The notes: generated by a model from the sequence alone, not told the origin. Counted from the stretch's first letter, positions 16,636 through 25,019 are shown. The stretch: DNA of 28,671 bases from Bacteroidota bacterium (GCA_024244665.1 JAAEOI010000580.1:1-28671), one strand, 5' to 3'. Program-made: numbers and translations.

Positions 16636-18015
16636 TTGAATACCAAAGAGCCCAAAGGAAGGATTGTTATCATTGATGACGATATCGATGTGCTGAAAAC
16701 GGCACATATGGTCCTGAAAAGGCATTTCAGGGAGGTTATCACGCTTTACCAGCCGGAAGACATCATGCATCACCTGGAACAGGGAGGTGTGGATGTAGTA
16801 TTACTGGATATGAACTTTTCCCCCGGAGTCACTTCCGGAAAAGAGGGACTGGAATGGCTTAAGAAGATCCGGGAGACCGATCCCTCTGTATACATACTAA
16901 TGAATACGGCCTACGGCGAAATCAGCCTTGCGGTGGAGGCCATGAAACTCGGGGCCATTGATTTCATGGTGAAACCCTGGACCAACGAGAAGCTGCTTTC
17001 CAATGTAAAAAACTGTCTGGCACTGAAACGCTCACGAGAAAAAGTGGCCAGCTTGCAGGAGGAAAAGAAGGTGTTGCAACAGGATCTGGGACGGGGCTAC
17101 GAGGAATTCATCGCCGGGTCCAGGTCCATGAAACCTGTACTGGACAGCATAGAAAAGGTGGCACCTACAGAGGCCATTGTTCTGATACTCGGGGAGAACG
17201 GAACGGGAAAGGAAATGGTTGCCAGGGAAATTCATCGGAAATCCGACCGAAAGGATGCCCCCATAGTAAAAGTGGACCTGGGAGCCGTCCCGGAATCCCT
17301 CTTTGAATCTGAATTGTTCGGACATACCAAAGGAGCCTTTACTGATGCCCATGAGTCCCGGCCCGGAAGATTCGAGATGGCCACAGGTGGAACTCTCTTT
17401 TTAGACGAGATCGGGAACCTGGATGTGGGCATGCAGTCAAAACTGCTCTCAGTTATTCAAAACAATGAGGTGATCCGGGTAGGAAGCGGCACTCCGATCC
17501 CCATTGATGTCAGGATCATCTGTGCCACCAACAGTTCCCTGTATGAGATGGTCGTTGAAGGAGGGTTCCGGCAGGACCTGCTATACCGGATCAATACCAT
17601 CGAGCTTACCCTTCCTCCTCTACGGGATAGGTGGGAGGACATCCCGCTGCTGGCTATTCACTACCTGAAGATATTCAGGAAGAAATACAACAAAGAACAA
17701 CTGAGAGTCGGTGATGATGCTCTGGATGCCCTTGTGGCTTATCCCTGGCCAGGAAACATCAGGGAATTAAGGCATTCCATGGAGCGTGCAGTGATCATGG
17801 GTGGAGGGGAAATCCTGGTGCCGGGTGATTTCAACCTGCGTAACCAGGATGCGAAGTCTGCCTTTTCCGTCACATCAGGTAGAATCAATGAGATTGAGAA
17901 ATCGGCTATTAGCAAGGCTCTGAACAAGGGTTATAATAGCATGGACCAGGTGGCCGAGGAAGTGGGGCTTTCGCGCAGTACATTGTATAGGAAAATGAAG
18001 AAATACGGCCTGTAA
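16636..18015 (+). CDS. NtrC-family sigma-54-dependent response regulator
   Basis: The 459-residue protein starts at TTG; no in-frame ATG lies between the upstream stop and the conserved domain. Receiver domain 8-125: acidic Asp14-Asp16, phosphoacceptor Asp58 in VVLLDMNF, Thr91 and Lys113. AAA+ domain about 158-390: Walker A GENGTGKE (186-193), the sigma-54-contacting loop GAFTDA (233-238; GAFTGA is the usual form) and Walker B LFLDEI (254-259). The C-terminus has a Fis-type helix-turn-helix ending GLSRSTLYRKMKKYGL. It activates RNA polymerase carrying sigma-54 when phosphorylated by the kinase encoded one base downstream. The 18-bp palindromes at 16561 and 19421 are its probable targets. Confidence 0.95.
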   Translation: MNTKEPKGRIVIIDDDIDVLKTAHMVLKRHFREVITLYQPEDIMHHLEQGGVDVVLLDMNFSPGVTSGKEGLEWLKKIRETDPSVYILMNTAYGEISLAVEAMKLGAIDFMVKPWTNEKLLSNVKNCLALKRSREKVASLQEEKKVLQQDLGRGYEEFIAGSRSMKPVLDSIEKVAPTEAIVLILGENGTGKEMVAREIHRKSDRKDAPIVKVDLGAVPESLFESELFGHTKGAFTDAHESRPGRFEMATGGTLFLDEIGNLDVGMQSKLLSVIQNNEVIRVGSGTPIPIDVRIICATNSSLYEMVVEGGFRQDLLYRINTIELTLPPLRDRWEDIPLLAIHYLKIFRKKYNKEQLRVGDDALDALVAYPWPGNIRELRHSMERAVIMGGGEILVPGDFNLRNQDAKSAFSVTSGRINEIEKSAISKALNKGYNSMDQVAEEVGLSRSTLYRKMKKYGL

Positions 18016-18016
18016 T

Positions 18017-19369
18017 ATGAGGAGGCTTCTCAGATCGGTCAGACTGGGGACCATTTTCAGGATTATGCTGATCCTGGCTTTGGGGATGGGCGCTTTTGTG
18101 GTTGCTGCCCAAACTCCATACTGGCTCATTAGCATCTGGATGGTGGTTCTCTTGATCATCCTCGTAATTGAATTCATCCGGTTCCACGACCGGTCTGTAA
18201 GAGTCCTGAGGGATTTTCTGCACTTCCTGCGCAATGAAGATTCTGTTTCAGTAAGTACCATCGATGAAGGAAACCAGGAATTTCAGGAAGCCTATGAGTT
18301 TGTTTCCAGAAAATTCAGGAACCTCAGGATTGAGAAAGAAACCAACTATCAATACCTTAAACGGATTATCGAACATGTAGATACAGCCCTGATCTGTCTG
18401 AAGGATGAGCATACTGTTGAACTGATTAACCGTGCGGCAACGGACTTGCTCCAGATAAACGAAATCTCTACCCTGGGTAACCTGGATAGGGTTAGCAGTG
18501 AGCTGGCTGCAGTCATTGGCCGCATCCAGTCGGGTGAGAGGGAGATGATCCGCTTCATTAGGCACGGTCGTATCATGAAGCTTTCCGTCCGTGCCACCGA
18601 GTTCACCCTTGATGGGCAACTATATAAGATTGTCAGCCTTCATGACATCAAATCCGAACTGGAAGAACAGGAACTGGACTCCTGGCACAAGCTGGTTCGG
18701 GTCCTCACTCACGAGATCATGAACTCGGCCATTCCCATCTCGAACATGCTTTCCATGGCTCGTCAGATCCTACTGGATGAGAACGGCGTACCCAGGAGAA
18801 TTCACGGATTGGACCGGGAGCAGTCGGCAGACCTGGAGGAAAGTCTTCAGACCGCTGAGAGCCGGAGCAGGGGACTTGCCTCCTTCGTTCAGCGTACCAA
18901 AAGCCTCTCCCGCATTCCTGAACCTACTTTCCAGGACCTCCCGGTGAAGCAATTGTTTAAAAGACTCCGGAAGATCTTTGAACCAGAACTGGAAAAATCA
19001 GGTATTGTCCTTGAATCAAAACTGGAACCGGAAGACCTGGTCATTAAGGCAGATCCGGACTTAATCGAGCAGGTTATGATCAACCTGCTCAGGAATGCGG
19101 TAGATGCCTTAAAAGATTGCGATAATGAAACCATACTAATATCTGCCGGCAGGAGTTTGGATAGGTGCATTATCATCCGGGTAACAGACAATGGACGGGG
19201 CATCCCGAAGGAAAACCTTGATCAGGTTTTTGTGCCTTTCTTCTCCACCAAAAAAGAGGGCTCCGGAATCGGGCTCAGCCTCTCCATGCAGATCATGAAA
19301 CTGCACAAAGGAAGTATTGAGGTCCAGTCCGAGGAAGCCAAAGGCACTACCATCTCCCTGAAATTTTAG
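18017..19369 (+). CDS. NtrY-like membrane histidine kinase
   Basis: The 450-residue kinase starts one base after the regulator's stop codon, so the two are translationally linked. Two N-terminal membrane helices (about 15-32 and 36-54) leave almost no periplasmic loop, so the signal is probably sensed in the membrane or cytoplasm. A PAS-like region (about 105-215) follows. The phosphorylated His is His232 in VLTHEIMNSAIPI. The ATPase domain contains LLRNAVDAL (N box), VTDNGRGIP, FFSTKKEGSGIGLSLSMQI and the C-terminal GTTISLKF. It phosphorylates the adjacent NtrC-type regulator. Confidence 0.94.
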   Translation: MRRLLRSVRLGTIFRIMLILALGMGAFVVAAQTPYWLISIWMVVLLIILVIEFIRFHDRSVRVLRDFLHFLRNEDSVSVSTIDEGNQEFQEAYEFVSRKFRNLRIEKETNYQYLKRIIEHVDTALICLKDEHTVELINRAATDLLQINEISTLGNLDRVSSELAAVIGRIQSGEREMIRFIRHGRIMKLSVRATEFTLDGQLYKIVSLHDIKSELEEQELDSWHKLVRVLTHEIMNSAIPISNMLSMARQILLDENGVPRRIHGLDREQSADLEESLQTAESRSRGLASFVQRTKSLSRIPEPTFQDLPVKQLFKRLRKIFEPELEKSGIVLESKLEPEDLVIKADPDLIEQVMINLLRNAVDALKDCDNETILISAGRSLDRCIIIRVTDNGRGIPKENLDQVFVPFFSTKKEGSGIGLSLSMQIMKLHKGSIEVQSEEAKGTTISLKF

Positions 19370-19420
19370 CCCTCTCCTCCTCCTACCTTAAATTTTCCAT
19401 CCCATTCTGACCAACTTCTC

Positions 19421-19439
19421 TGTGTCATTCTGAGACACA
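19421..19439. promoter_or_regulatory. Palindromic activator site 2 upstream of the sigma-54 promoter
   Basis: TGTGTC (19421-19426) and GACACA (19434-19439) are perfect inverted arms around seven bases. The 18-mer TGTGTCATTCTGAGACAC matches site 1 (minus strand) at 16 of 18 positions. It lies about 62 bp upstream of a consensus sigma-54 promoter, a normal enhancer distance for an NtrC-type activator. Confidence 0.75.
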
Positions 19440-19500
19440 ATCAATAAGTCATGGAAGCTGCCTTTGCGTATTGATCTGAATGACTGCCTATTATGGGTTT

Positions 19501-19515
19501 TGGCACATGCATTGC
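19501..19515 (+). promoter_or_regulatory. Sigma-54 promoter (-24/-12)
   Basis: TGGCACATGCATTGC fits the sigma-54 consensus TGGCAC-N5-TTGC exactly, with ten bases between the GG and GC pairs. Transcription should begin about 12 bases downstream, near 19526, leaving a leader of about 40 bases before the ATG at 19566. Confidence 0.85.
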
Positions 19516-19565
19516 TTTATTGAGTCAAAGCAAAGAACATAAATCCAAATCAAATACAAAACGTC

Positions 19566-20444
19566 ATGAAAACACAAAAGAGACTTTCGACATTCGGCCT
19601 GATTCTGGCACTGACCCTTCACGTTAACGCTCAAAATGCTCCCCAGGGGATGATAACTACAGCAGTTTGTCCAGCTCCAGAAGGAGGATATGTATATGCT
19701 GGTATCACAACAGAACGGGGCCACTCCGATTACAGGGTGGTGAAAATGGATGCCGACAACCTCATTCAATGGGATTATAGTTTCGGCGGTGATGGCCATG
19801 ACGAACCAACGGCCATCACCTGTACCTCCGACGACGGTTTCATCCTGGGTGGCAGATCCAGCTCCGGTATATCGGGTAACAAGACTGCTTATTCACACGG
19901 GGCTTTCGATATCTGGTTGGTAAAAGTCGACGGAAAAGGTGTCCTGCAGTGGGAGCGGACTATCAACGGATCAGACCAGGACAACCTGGTTTCCATCGTC
20001 GAACTGGACTGGGGTGGATTCCTGCTGGCAGCTTATTCCAATTCAGGTCGCAACATAACAGATGGAATGGATAGTGACTACATGCTCATCTGGACCAACA
20101 GCATGGGTAAGGTGATCCAGGAAAGGCGCTATGGAAGCAGGAATAATGACATTCTGACTTCTGTGGGTACACTGCAAGACGGCAGCATTGTCATGGCAGG
20201 CTTTTCGCCCAACAAAAACGGGAATACTCACCGCATCATATGCACCGACCGTATGGGAAAGACGACTTGGCGAAAGCAATTCGAAACAAGCAGGAACGAT
20301 TATCTGGTCAGCGTGAAGGAGACAGTCAAAGGCTCCATGGTTCTGAACAGTAACACAGAAAGCTGTTGCTTTTATCTGGATAGAAATGGTAACGAGGTGC
20401 CGGCATCACTGTTATCCTCTGTCCCGGCAGTGAACCGGAAATAA
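19566..20444 (+). CDS. Secreted beta-propeller-like repeat protein under sigma-54 control
   Basis: The 292-residue protein has a signal peptide (STFGLILALTLHVNA). The mature part consists of repeats of about 55 residues, each with a pattern like GGYVYAGIT, DYRVVKMDADN, IQWDYSFGGDGHDE; DGFILGGRS, DIWLVKVDGKG, LQWERTINGSDQD; WGGFLLAAYS, DYMLIWTNSMG, IQERRYGSRNND; and DGSIVMAGFS. This resembles the blades of bacterial propeller proteins, but only four to five repeats are present and no sorting domain was recognised at the C-terminus. Its function is unknown. The upstream sigma-54 promoter and activator site tie it to the adjacent two-component system. A strong terminator follows. Confidence 0.8.
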   Translation: MKTQKRLSTFGLILALTLHVNAQNAPQGMITTAVCPAPEGGYVYAGITTERGHSDYRVVKMDADNLIQWDYSFGGDGHDEPTAITCTSDDGFILGGRSSSGISGNKTAYSHGAFDIWLVKVDGKGVLQWERTINGSDQDNLVSIVELDWGGFLLAAYSNSGRNITDGMDSDYMLIWTNSMGKVIQERRYGSRNNDILTSVGTLQDGSIVMAGFSPNKNGNTHRIICTDRMGKTTWRKQFETSRNDYLVSVKETVKGSMVLNSNTESCCFYLDRNGNEVPASLLSSVPAVNRK

Positions 20445-20467
20445 ACACCCTTCCCGCGAGGTGATTT

Positions 20468-20496
20468 AACCCATGCAGCCTGATGTTGCATGGGTT
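20468..20496 (+). terminator. Hairpin terminator after the propeller gene
   Basis: AACCCATGCA (20468-20477) pairs perfectly with TGCATGGGTT (20487-20496) around a nine-base loop and is followed by TATCTTTG. It begins 23 bases after the stop codon. Confidence 0.8.
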
Positions 20497-20613
20497 TATC
20501 TTTGAGGAAAAAGCTGCCTGAAGCAATATACGGTTCCAATTTATTCTAAATAGGCTCAAACTGTATTTGAATGTTTACTATATTACACATGAGAAAACTT
20601 TCAATTCAAACTC

Positions 20614-20772
20614 CTATGGCACCCCGCAAATCATCTTGAAGGATTTGTCTCCCTCTATCACATAGTTCACATGCTCGCAGGGATGGTTATGATACGGAGT
20701 ATAACCGCCGGCACTACCGATAGGTAGGTGACTCCAGGCACCTCTTGCTCCTTCCATATGGACTTCCTTCAT
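20614..20772 (-). pseudogene. Internally deleted cupin gene (copy B)
   Basis: The minus strand encodes 52 residues from an ATG at 20772: MKEVHMEGARGAWSHLP, then the first cupin motif region GGYTPYHNHPCEHVNYVIEG, directly joined to DKSFKMICGVP and a stop. A complete cupin of this kind has about 40 more residues between YVIEG and the final GD-FKMIC strand, including the GEETPLKAGD and HQYRN segments seen in copy C. So the second half of the metal-binding barrel is missing. The terminal TAG replaces the Lys codon of a VPKEFE ending preserved in copy D. Confidence 0.75.
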
Positions 20773-20860
20773 GATTTCTGAAGTAGATGCGCAAAGAAAA
20801 GGAATATGGAGAATTTGGAAATCTGATGCCAGTTGTCGCACTTGTATTTTGATTAATCAA
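20770..20860 (-). repeat. 91-bp repeat, 5' flank of cupin copy B
   Basis: This stretch aligns without gaps to 26390-26480 with about a dozen mismatches by eye (roughly 87% identity), both ending in the same TTTTGATTAATCAA. It covers the ATG and about 88 bases upstream of the cupin reading frame, so the ancestral unit included the gene's leader or promoter region. Confidence 0.8.
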
Positions 20861-21167
20861 GATAAGAGATTTTTAGATTATATTATAAGGGATATAATCA
20901 AACGGAATAAACAAAGTTCAACTATAGAGCATCATAAGTAAATACACTTCCTGCTCCTTTCCTTGCATATTTTGGCACAGGTAACATAGGTATCTCCGAG
21001 CTATTGTTAGTCACATTGATATCAATTGAAAAGTGTATAATGGTTTGAACATTTATTCCTGAATGCCAAATAGGTTAAAAGAATGCCTTTAATGTGTATT
21101 GATTCCTATTAAACCCTTCCGTAGATTTATCTGCTTATGGTAACTAAAACTTAATTCTAACCTGGTT
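20861..21167. other. Intergenic region before the sulfatase operon
   Basis: No gene is visible. It contains a perfect inverted repeat, GATTATAT (20876-20883) and ATATAATC (20892-20899) around eight bases, of unknown role, and near its right end the promoter listed separately. Confidence 0.5.
21099..21129 (+). promoter_or_regulatory. Bacteroidota-type promoter of the sulfatase operon
   Basis: TTG (21099-21101), then 20 bases, then TAGATTTA (21122-21129) closely follow the Bacteroidota housekeeping pattern TTG-N20-TAnnTTTG with one mismatch. This gives a leader of about 30 bases before the sulfatase ATG. Confidence 0.55.
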
Positions 21168-22574
21168 ATGGAACAGACGAAGGAGAAGAAACCCAACATC
21201 GTGATCATTATAACCGATCAACAGAATATTGACAGTATTGCTGCCTATCGATATCATTTCTCGCATGAAGCATATGGCTGCCACTGGCTGAAAACGCCAA
21301 ACATAGACAGGATGGTGGCCGGCGGCTATTCCTTCATGGAATCCCACAGCGTCAACCCGGTATCCTGCCCGGCACGCTCCTGCCTGATGACGGGGCGCTA
21401 TAGTTCCGAGACTGGTGTTACCTACAACAATATCGGCATTGACGCTAATATTCCCAACATGGGACAATGGTTCGGGGAGCATTCCGATTATGACCGGGTA
21501 TATTGCGGAAAATGGCATGCCGGAGGCAAATGGAACTATCCGGATGTGGAAGGGCCCAGGAAGATACCCGGATTCGAGACACTTCCAGCGGGGTTGTACG
21601 GAACGGGGGATTATAATGACTTCCAGGTTTCGGGCGCTGTGAGGGGTTATATACAGAACCATGATTCTGAGAAGCCATTCCTGGTGGTTGCCGGCCTTAT
21701 GAACCCGCATGATATTTGCTACTGGACCGGGGGACTCCACGGGAAGAAGAATGTGGCGGATCAGGACCTGTTCCAGCTGGGAGAAAACCTCCCCCCCCTG
21801 CCGCCCAATTATGAAGTAAATTTCGAGGACCCCGAGCCCCGGGGGCAGGTCAAGGATCGTACCGAGATTGAATGGAGGAACTATGTGCATGATTACCTCA
21901 GGATGGTGGAAAAACTGGACCAGGACCTTGGCAGGATGCTGGAAGCGGTTGATGGCAGGAAGGACGAAACCCTATTGGTACTCACATCTGATCATGGAGA
22001 GGGAGCAGGTCGGCATAAGCGCGTGCAGAAATGGCATCCTTTTGAGCAATCGGTCAAGGTTCCCCTGGTATTTTACATGCCCGGCAGAGTACTGAAAGGA
22101 GTTCAGGATACCGAAAACATTGTTTCGGGTGTCAACCTTATGCCCACGGTTTGTGATTACGCCGGCATCCCCAGGCCACAGCAAAGCAGGGGAGAAAGCC
22201 TGAGGAATACACTGGAAGGCAAAGCGGATCAGGCCGCATTCGAAACCGCCATCATGGAGTTCAAGCACATCGCCAGGATTGTCAGGCACAGGGATTTCAA
22301 ATATGTGAAATATTATGAATACTCCGGTTTACAGGATGAACCTTTTGTTAGCAAGAAGAATGGGAAAGCAGAGAAATTCACTCCGGGAACCGGCCGGGAT
22401 AAATACAAGGATTCCGGGAAACGGCTGCTGTTTAATATCAAGGAGGATCCCTGGGAAATAAATGATCTCAGCAAGGACCCGGAATATGTTTCAAAGCTGG
22501 AGGAGATGGATGATGTACTTGTTGATAAATTCGAAAGCATCATCGAACCCGGAACTCATTTTGACAGGAATTAA
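21168..22574 (+). CDS. Serine-type sulfatase
   Basis: The 468-residue protein is an alkaline-phosphatase-fold sulfatase. The residue converted to formylglycine is Ser66 in VSCPARSCLMTGR: aligning the Arg and TGR places Ser, not the neighbouring Cys67, in the first position of the S-x-P-x-R signature. Metal and active-site blocks include ITDQQ (15-19), GKWHAGGKW, TSDHGEGAGRHK and QKWHPFEQSVKVPLVFY. No signal peptide is visible, and a stop 42 bases upstream rules out a longer start with ATG, so the enzyme appears cytoplasmic unless exported by an unusual route. Serine-type enzymes need radical-SAM maturation, and such an enzyme is encoded two genes downstream. Its substrate is probably a sulfated sugar. 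Confidence 0.9.
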   Translation: MEQTKEKKPNIVIIITDQQNIDSIAAYRYHFSHEAYGCHWLKTPNIDRMVAGGYSFMESHSVNPVSCPARSCLMTGRYSSETGVTYNNIGIDANIPNMGQWFGEHSDYDRVYCGKWHAGGKWNYPDVEGPRKIPGFETLPAGLYGTGDYNDFQVSGAVRGYIQNHDSEKPFLVVAGLMNPHDICYWTGGLHGKKNVADQDLFQLGENLPPLPPNYEVNFEDPEPRGQVKDRTEIEWRNYVHDYLRMVEKLDQDLGRMLEAVDGRKDETLLVLTSDHGEGAGRHKRVQKWHPFEQSVKVPLVFYMPGRVLKGVQDTENIVSGVNLMPTVCDYAGIPRPQQSRGESLRNTLEGKADQAAFETAIMEFKHIARIVRHRDFKYVKYYEYSGLQDEPFVSKKNGKAEKFTPGTGRDKYKDSGKRLLFNIKEDPWEINDLSKDPEYVSKLEEMDDVLVDKFESIIEPGTHFDRN

Positions 22575-22585
22575 AACAGAGGATC

Positions 22586-23431
22586 ATGAAAAATATACAG
22601 AACCGCAGGGCTTTCATAAAGAATACAGGACTCACAGTCGCGGCTGCGGCAATGCCTGGAAAACTGCTATCCTCAGCATTTGCCCCTTTCTATGCTGATC
22701 AATTTGATCCGGGTGAAGAGTTTTCCCTTCTGAAACTGGAGGCCATCTTCCCGGATTATCAATATCCCCGGGCTGACAAACACTCCACCATTGATTTCGA
22801 TCTGAATTTCCGGCTATATAACTGCTATGGGAAGTCCGTAAGGCATGCAGGCACTTTCAGCTTTAAGAAACAGGGTGGAACTCAACCAGTCTATGATGTC
22901 CGAAGCAGCCGCAAGGTCAGTGCCGATCATCCCCCTGCCCAAAGCAGGTTTGATTATTTCTTCTCCGGCAGGATTGTCACGCAGGACGATGCACTGGCCA
23001 CCCCCCTTTCGTGGGAATGTGAAACCAAGGTGGCAACTGGTTTGGATGAACCGCCCTACCTGAAATCCGGTCATCAATGGAAAGGAACTCATAAGAACGG
23101 TGTGGTGGAATACACCTCCGGTGATGTCCTGGTGAAGAAAACTGTGCCTCATGACAACCTTTCATGGAAATGGGGACTTATCAATCTGGCTCAGAAGATT
23201 AATCCAAAGGATGAGATTCATTTTTCCGCACTGGATGAGATGGATATGATCTATGAGCATCAGTACATCCGTCTCAGGAAATACCAGGAGATCGATACCG
23301 GATCAGGCCGGGTGAATTTCAAAGTTTATGATGTGCTGGGAGACGGTCTCATTCCAACGGTTTACTGGGTGGATGAGCTGGATCGCGTGGTATTCATCAT
23401 CAATGGAATGGAAGCTTTTGTATTGACCTGA
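22586..23431 (+). CDS. Tat-type exported protein of unknown function in the sulfatase operon
   Basis: The 281-residue protein begins with a twin-arginine-like signal (NRRAFIKNTGLTVAAAA), suggesting export in folded form to the periplasm. I do not recognise the rest. It lacks cofactor motifs I know and reads as mostly beta-strand with many aromatic and charged residues (FDLNFRLYNCYGKS, SWECETKVATGLDEPPYLKSG, SWKWGLINLAQKI). It starts 11 bases after the sulfatase stop and ends one base before the maturase start, so the three are one transcription unit. A role connected with sulfated substrates is inference from position alone. Confidence 0.75.
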   Translation: MKNIQNRRAFIKNTGLTVAAAAMPGKLLSSAFAPFYADQFDPGEEFSLLKLEAIFPDYQYPRADKHSTIDFDLNFRLYNCYGKSVRHAGTFSFKKQGGTQPVYDVRSSRKVSADHPPAQSRFDYFFSGRIVTQDDALATPLSWECETKVATGLDEPPYLKSGHQWKGTHKNGVVEYTSGDVLVKKTVPHDNLSWKWGLINLAQKINPKDEIHFSALDEMDMIYEHQYIRLRKYQEIDTGSGRVNFKVYDVLGDGLIPTVYWVDELDRVVFIINGMEAFVLT

Positions 23432-23432
23432 T

Positions 23433-24653
23433 ATGGTAAGTTATCCTGGCATACCTGTCTCTTTCCATCTGATGACCAAGCCTGCGGGGGCACTCTGCAA
23501 CCTGGAATGCACCTACTGTTATTACCTCAGTAAGCTCAGCAAGGACAAAGATTCATCATTTATAATGGACAGGCGGGTGCTGGAGGAGTTGGTGAAACAG
23601 TACATTGCTTCCCAGGCCTCCCCGGTGGTGGTTTTCAGCTGGCAGGGCGGGGAACCCTGTCTGGCCGGGACCGATTTTTTCCAACAGGTCATCATTTACC
23701 AGAAGAAATACGCCGGGAACAAAAAAATCGAAAACCTGATTCAGACCAATGGGACATTGCTGGATGACCAATGGTGCCGTTTCCTTAAAGAGCATAATTT
23801 CCTGGTTGGCATCTCCATTGACGGACCGCAGGAGATCCATGACTTCTACCGGGGAGGACCCGAAGGCAGGCCTACCTGGAAACGGGTCATGCAGGGGATC
23901 CAGCTCTTGAGGGACCATGAAGTGGAATTCAATACACTTACCACGGTCAATGCCCATACGGTCAGGTACCCCGTTGAAATATACCAGTTTCTGAAGGAGA
24001 TAGGCAGCAAGCACCAGCAGTACTCTCCTGTTGTGGAACGGCAAATCCATAAAAAGCCGGTTAAGGACCAGGGATTGGTGCATCCGACTACCAGGCAGGG
24101 TGCCAGCCTGACCTCCTGGTCGGTCCCCGCAAAGGAATACGGGGTTTTCCTGAACTCTATTTTCGATGTGTGGATACAAAAGGATATCGGTAAAATTTTC
24201 GTGCAGATGTTCGAATCCACCCTGGCCAGCTGGCTGGGGGAGGATCCGGGACAATGCCTTTACCGGCAATACTGTGGCAATGTTCTGGTCATGGAACAGA
24301 ACGGCGATATTTATGCATGTGATCATTTTGTGTTTCCCGATCATAAAAGAGGCAACATTATGGAGGGTCCCCTGATTGAATCTACCCTCTCCAACAAACA
24401 GGTGGAGTTCGGATACGCGAAACACAACTCACTACCAGGTGCCTGCAAAAACTGCGAATACCTTTTTGCCTGTCACGGGGAGTGCCCCAGGAACCGCTTC
24501 ATTCCCACAAATGAAGAGGGTAAAGGGCTTAATTACCTATGCAATGGACTCAAAAGTTATTATGGACATGTTGCTCCACATATGGATTTCATGGTCCGGG
24601 AAATCCGTGCCGGAAGGTCGCTGCTTGGTGTGAAGAATTTCAACTGCTGTTGA
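23433..24653 (+). CDS. Anaerobic sulfatase-maturating enzyme (radical SAM/SPASM)
   Basis: The 406-residue enzyme carries the radical SAM cluster motif CNLECTYC (Cys22, Cys26, Cys29), VVFSWQGGEP, IQTNGTLL and VGISIDGP as in anSME/AtsB enzymes. The C-terminal SPASM domain supplies ligands for two further iron-sulfur clusters: CLYRQYCGNVLVMEQNGDIYACDH, CKNCEYLFACHGECPRNRF and a last Cys in NYLCNG. It oxidises the active-site Ser or Cys of sulfatases to formylglycine in the cytoplasm without oxygen. Its operon partner is a Ser-type sulfatase, a direct functional match. Its 3' end overlaps by 14 bases a decayed sulfatase fragment on the other strand. Confidence 0.94.
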   Translation: MVSYPGIPVSFHLMTKPAGALCNLECTYCYYLSKLSKDKDSSFIMDRRVLEELVKQYIASQASPVVVFSWQGGEPCLAGTDFFQQVIIYQKKYAGNKKIENLIQTNGTLLDDQWCRFLKEHNFLVGISIDGPQEIHDFYRGGPEGRPTWKRVMQGIQLLRDHEVEFNTLTTVNAHTVRYPVEIYQFLKEIGSKHQQYSPVVERQIHKKPVKDQGLVHPTTRQGASLTSWSVPAKEYGVFLNSIFDVWIQKDIGKIFVQMFESTLASWLGEDPGQCLYRQYCGNVLVMEQNGDIYACDHFVFPDHKRGNIMEGPLIESTLSNKQVEFGYAKHNSLPGACKNCEYLFACHGECPRNRFIPTNEEGKGLNYLCNGLKSYYGHVAPHMDFMVREIRAGRSLLGVKNFNCC

Positions 24654-24895
24654 TGTTATCCAGGCAGTTCAGGTTCGCCAGGTAATACCTGCGCATCTCC
24701 GGATTGTAATCGGGAATCTCCCCTACTCCAAAATTATCCAGGTAGGTTCTGGGTACCTGGTGGATCAAATGGTGAACCGAGTTGTATGAAAGGGTAAGAA
24801 AGAAGGGGTCTTCCCGATGTTCTTTTTAGAAGTCGATGGCTGCATCTGAGAATATCTCAGTGGTATAGCCCTCGTCAAAGCTTTTATATCCTTCA
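24640..24895 (-). pseudogene. Sulfatase gene fragment with in-frame stop
   Basis: One minus-strand frame gives YKSFDEGYTTEIFSDAAIDF, a TAA (24826-24828), then EHREDPFFLTLSYNSVHHL, IHQVPRTYLDNFGVGEIPDY, and after what looks like an internal deletion EMRRYYLANLNCLD, ending at a TGA overlapping the maturase 3' end. The DAAIDF...PFFLTLSYNSVHHLIHQVP segment is characteristic of the middle of arylsulfatases. Both ends of the gene are missing and its upstream end abuts a transposase fragment. Confidence 0.7.
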
Positions 24896-25019
24896 GGTAG
24901 GAGAAATCAGTCTGCCAGAGCTCATTCACTCTGGCCGGTGGATCCTTGAAGCGATCTGCTGCCTTCATTACGATGTGTGTCGGACTGGTGATCAGGTACC
25001 TGCTTTTCACTGGCGGTAA
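24896..25019 (-). mobile_element. IS3-family transposase fragment
   Basis: The minus strand encodes KSRYLITSPTHIVMKAADRF followed by KDPPARVNELWQTDFSYLK, matching the start of the integrase core of IS3-family (IS150-like) transposases; the Asp in WQTDF is the first catalytic DDE residue. The frame breaks immediately after this at the junction with the sulfatase fragment. Only about 40 codons survive, and no terminal inverted repeats were found. Confidence 0.75.

Noticed and set aside
23556..24425. A 289-codon minus-strand open frame
   Set aside because: It is antisense to the sulfatase-maturating enzyme gene, whose cysteine motifs are complete.
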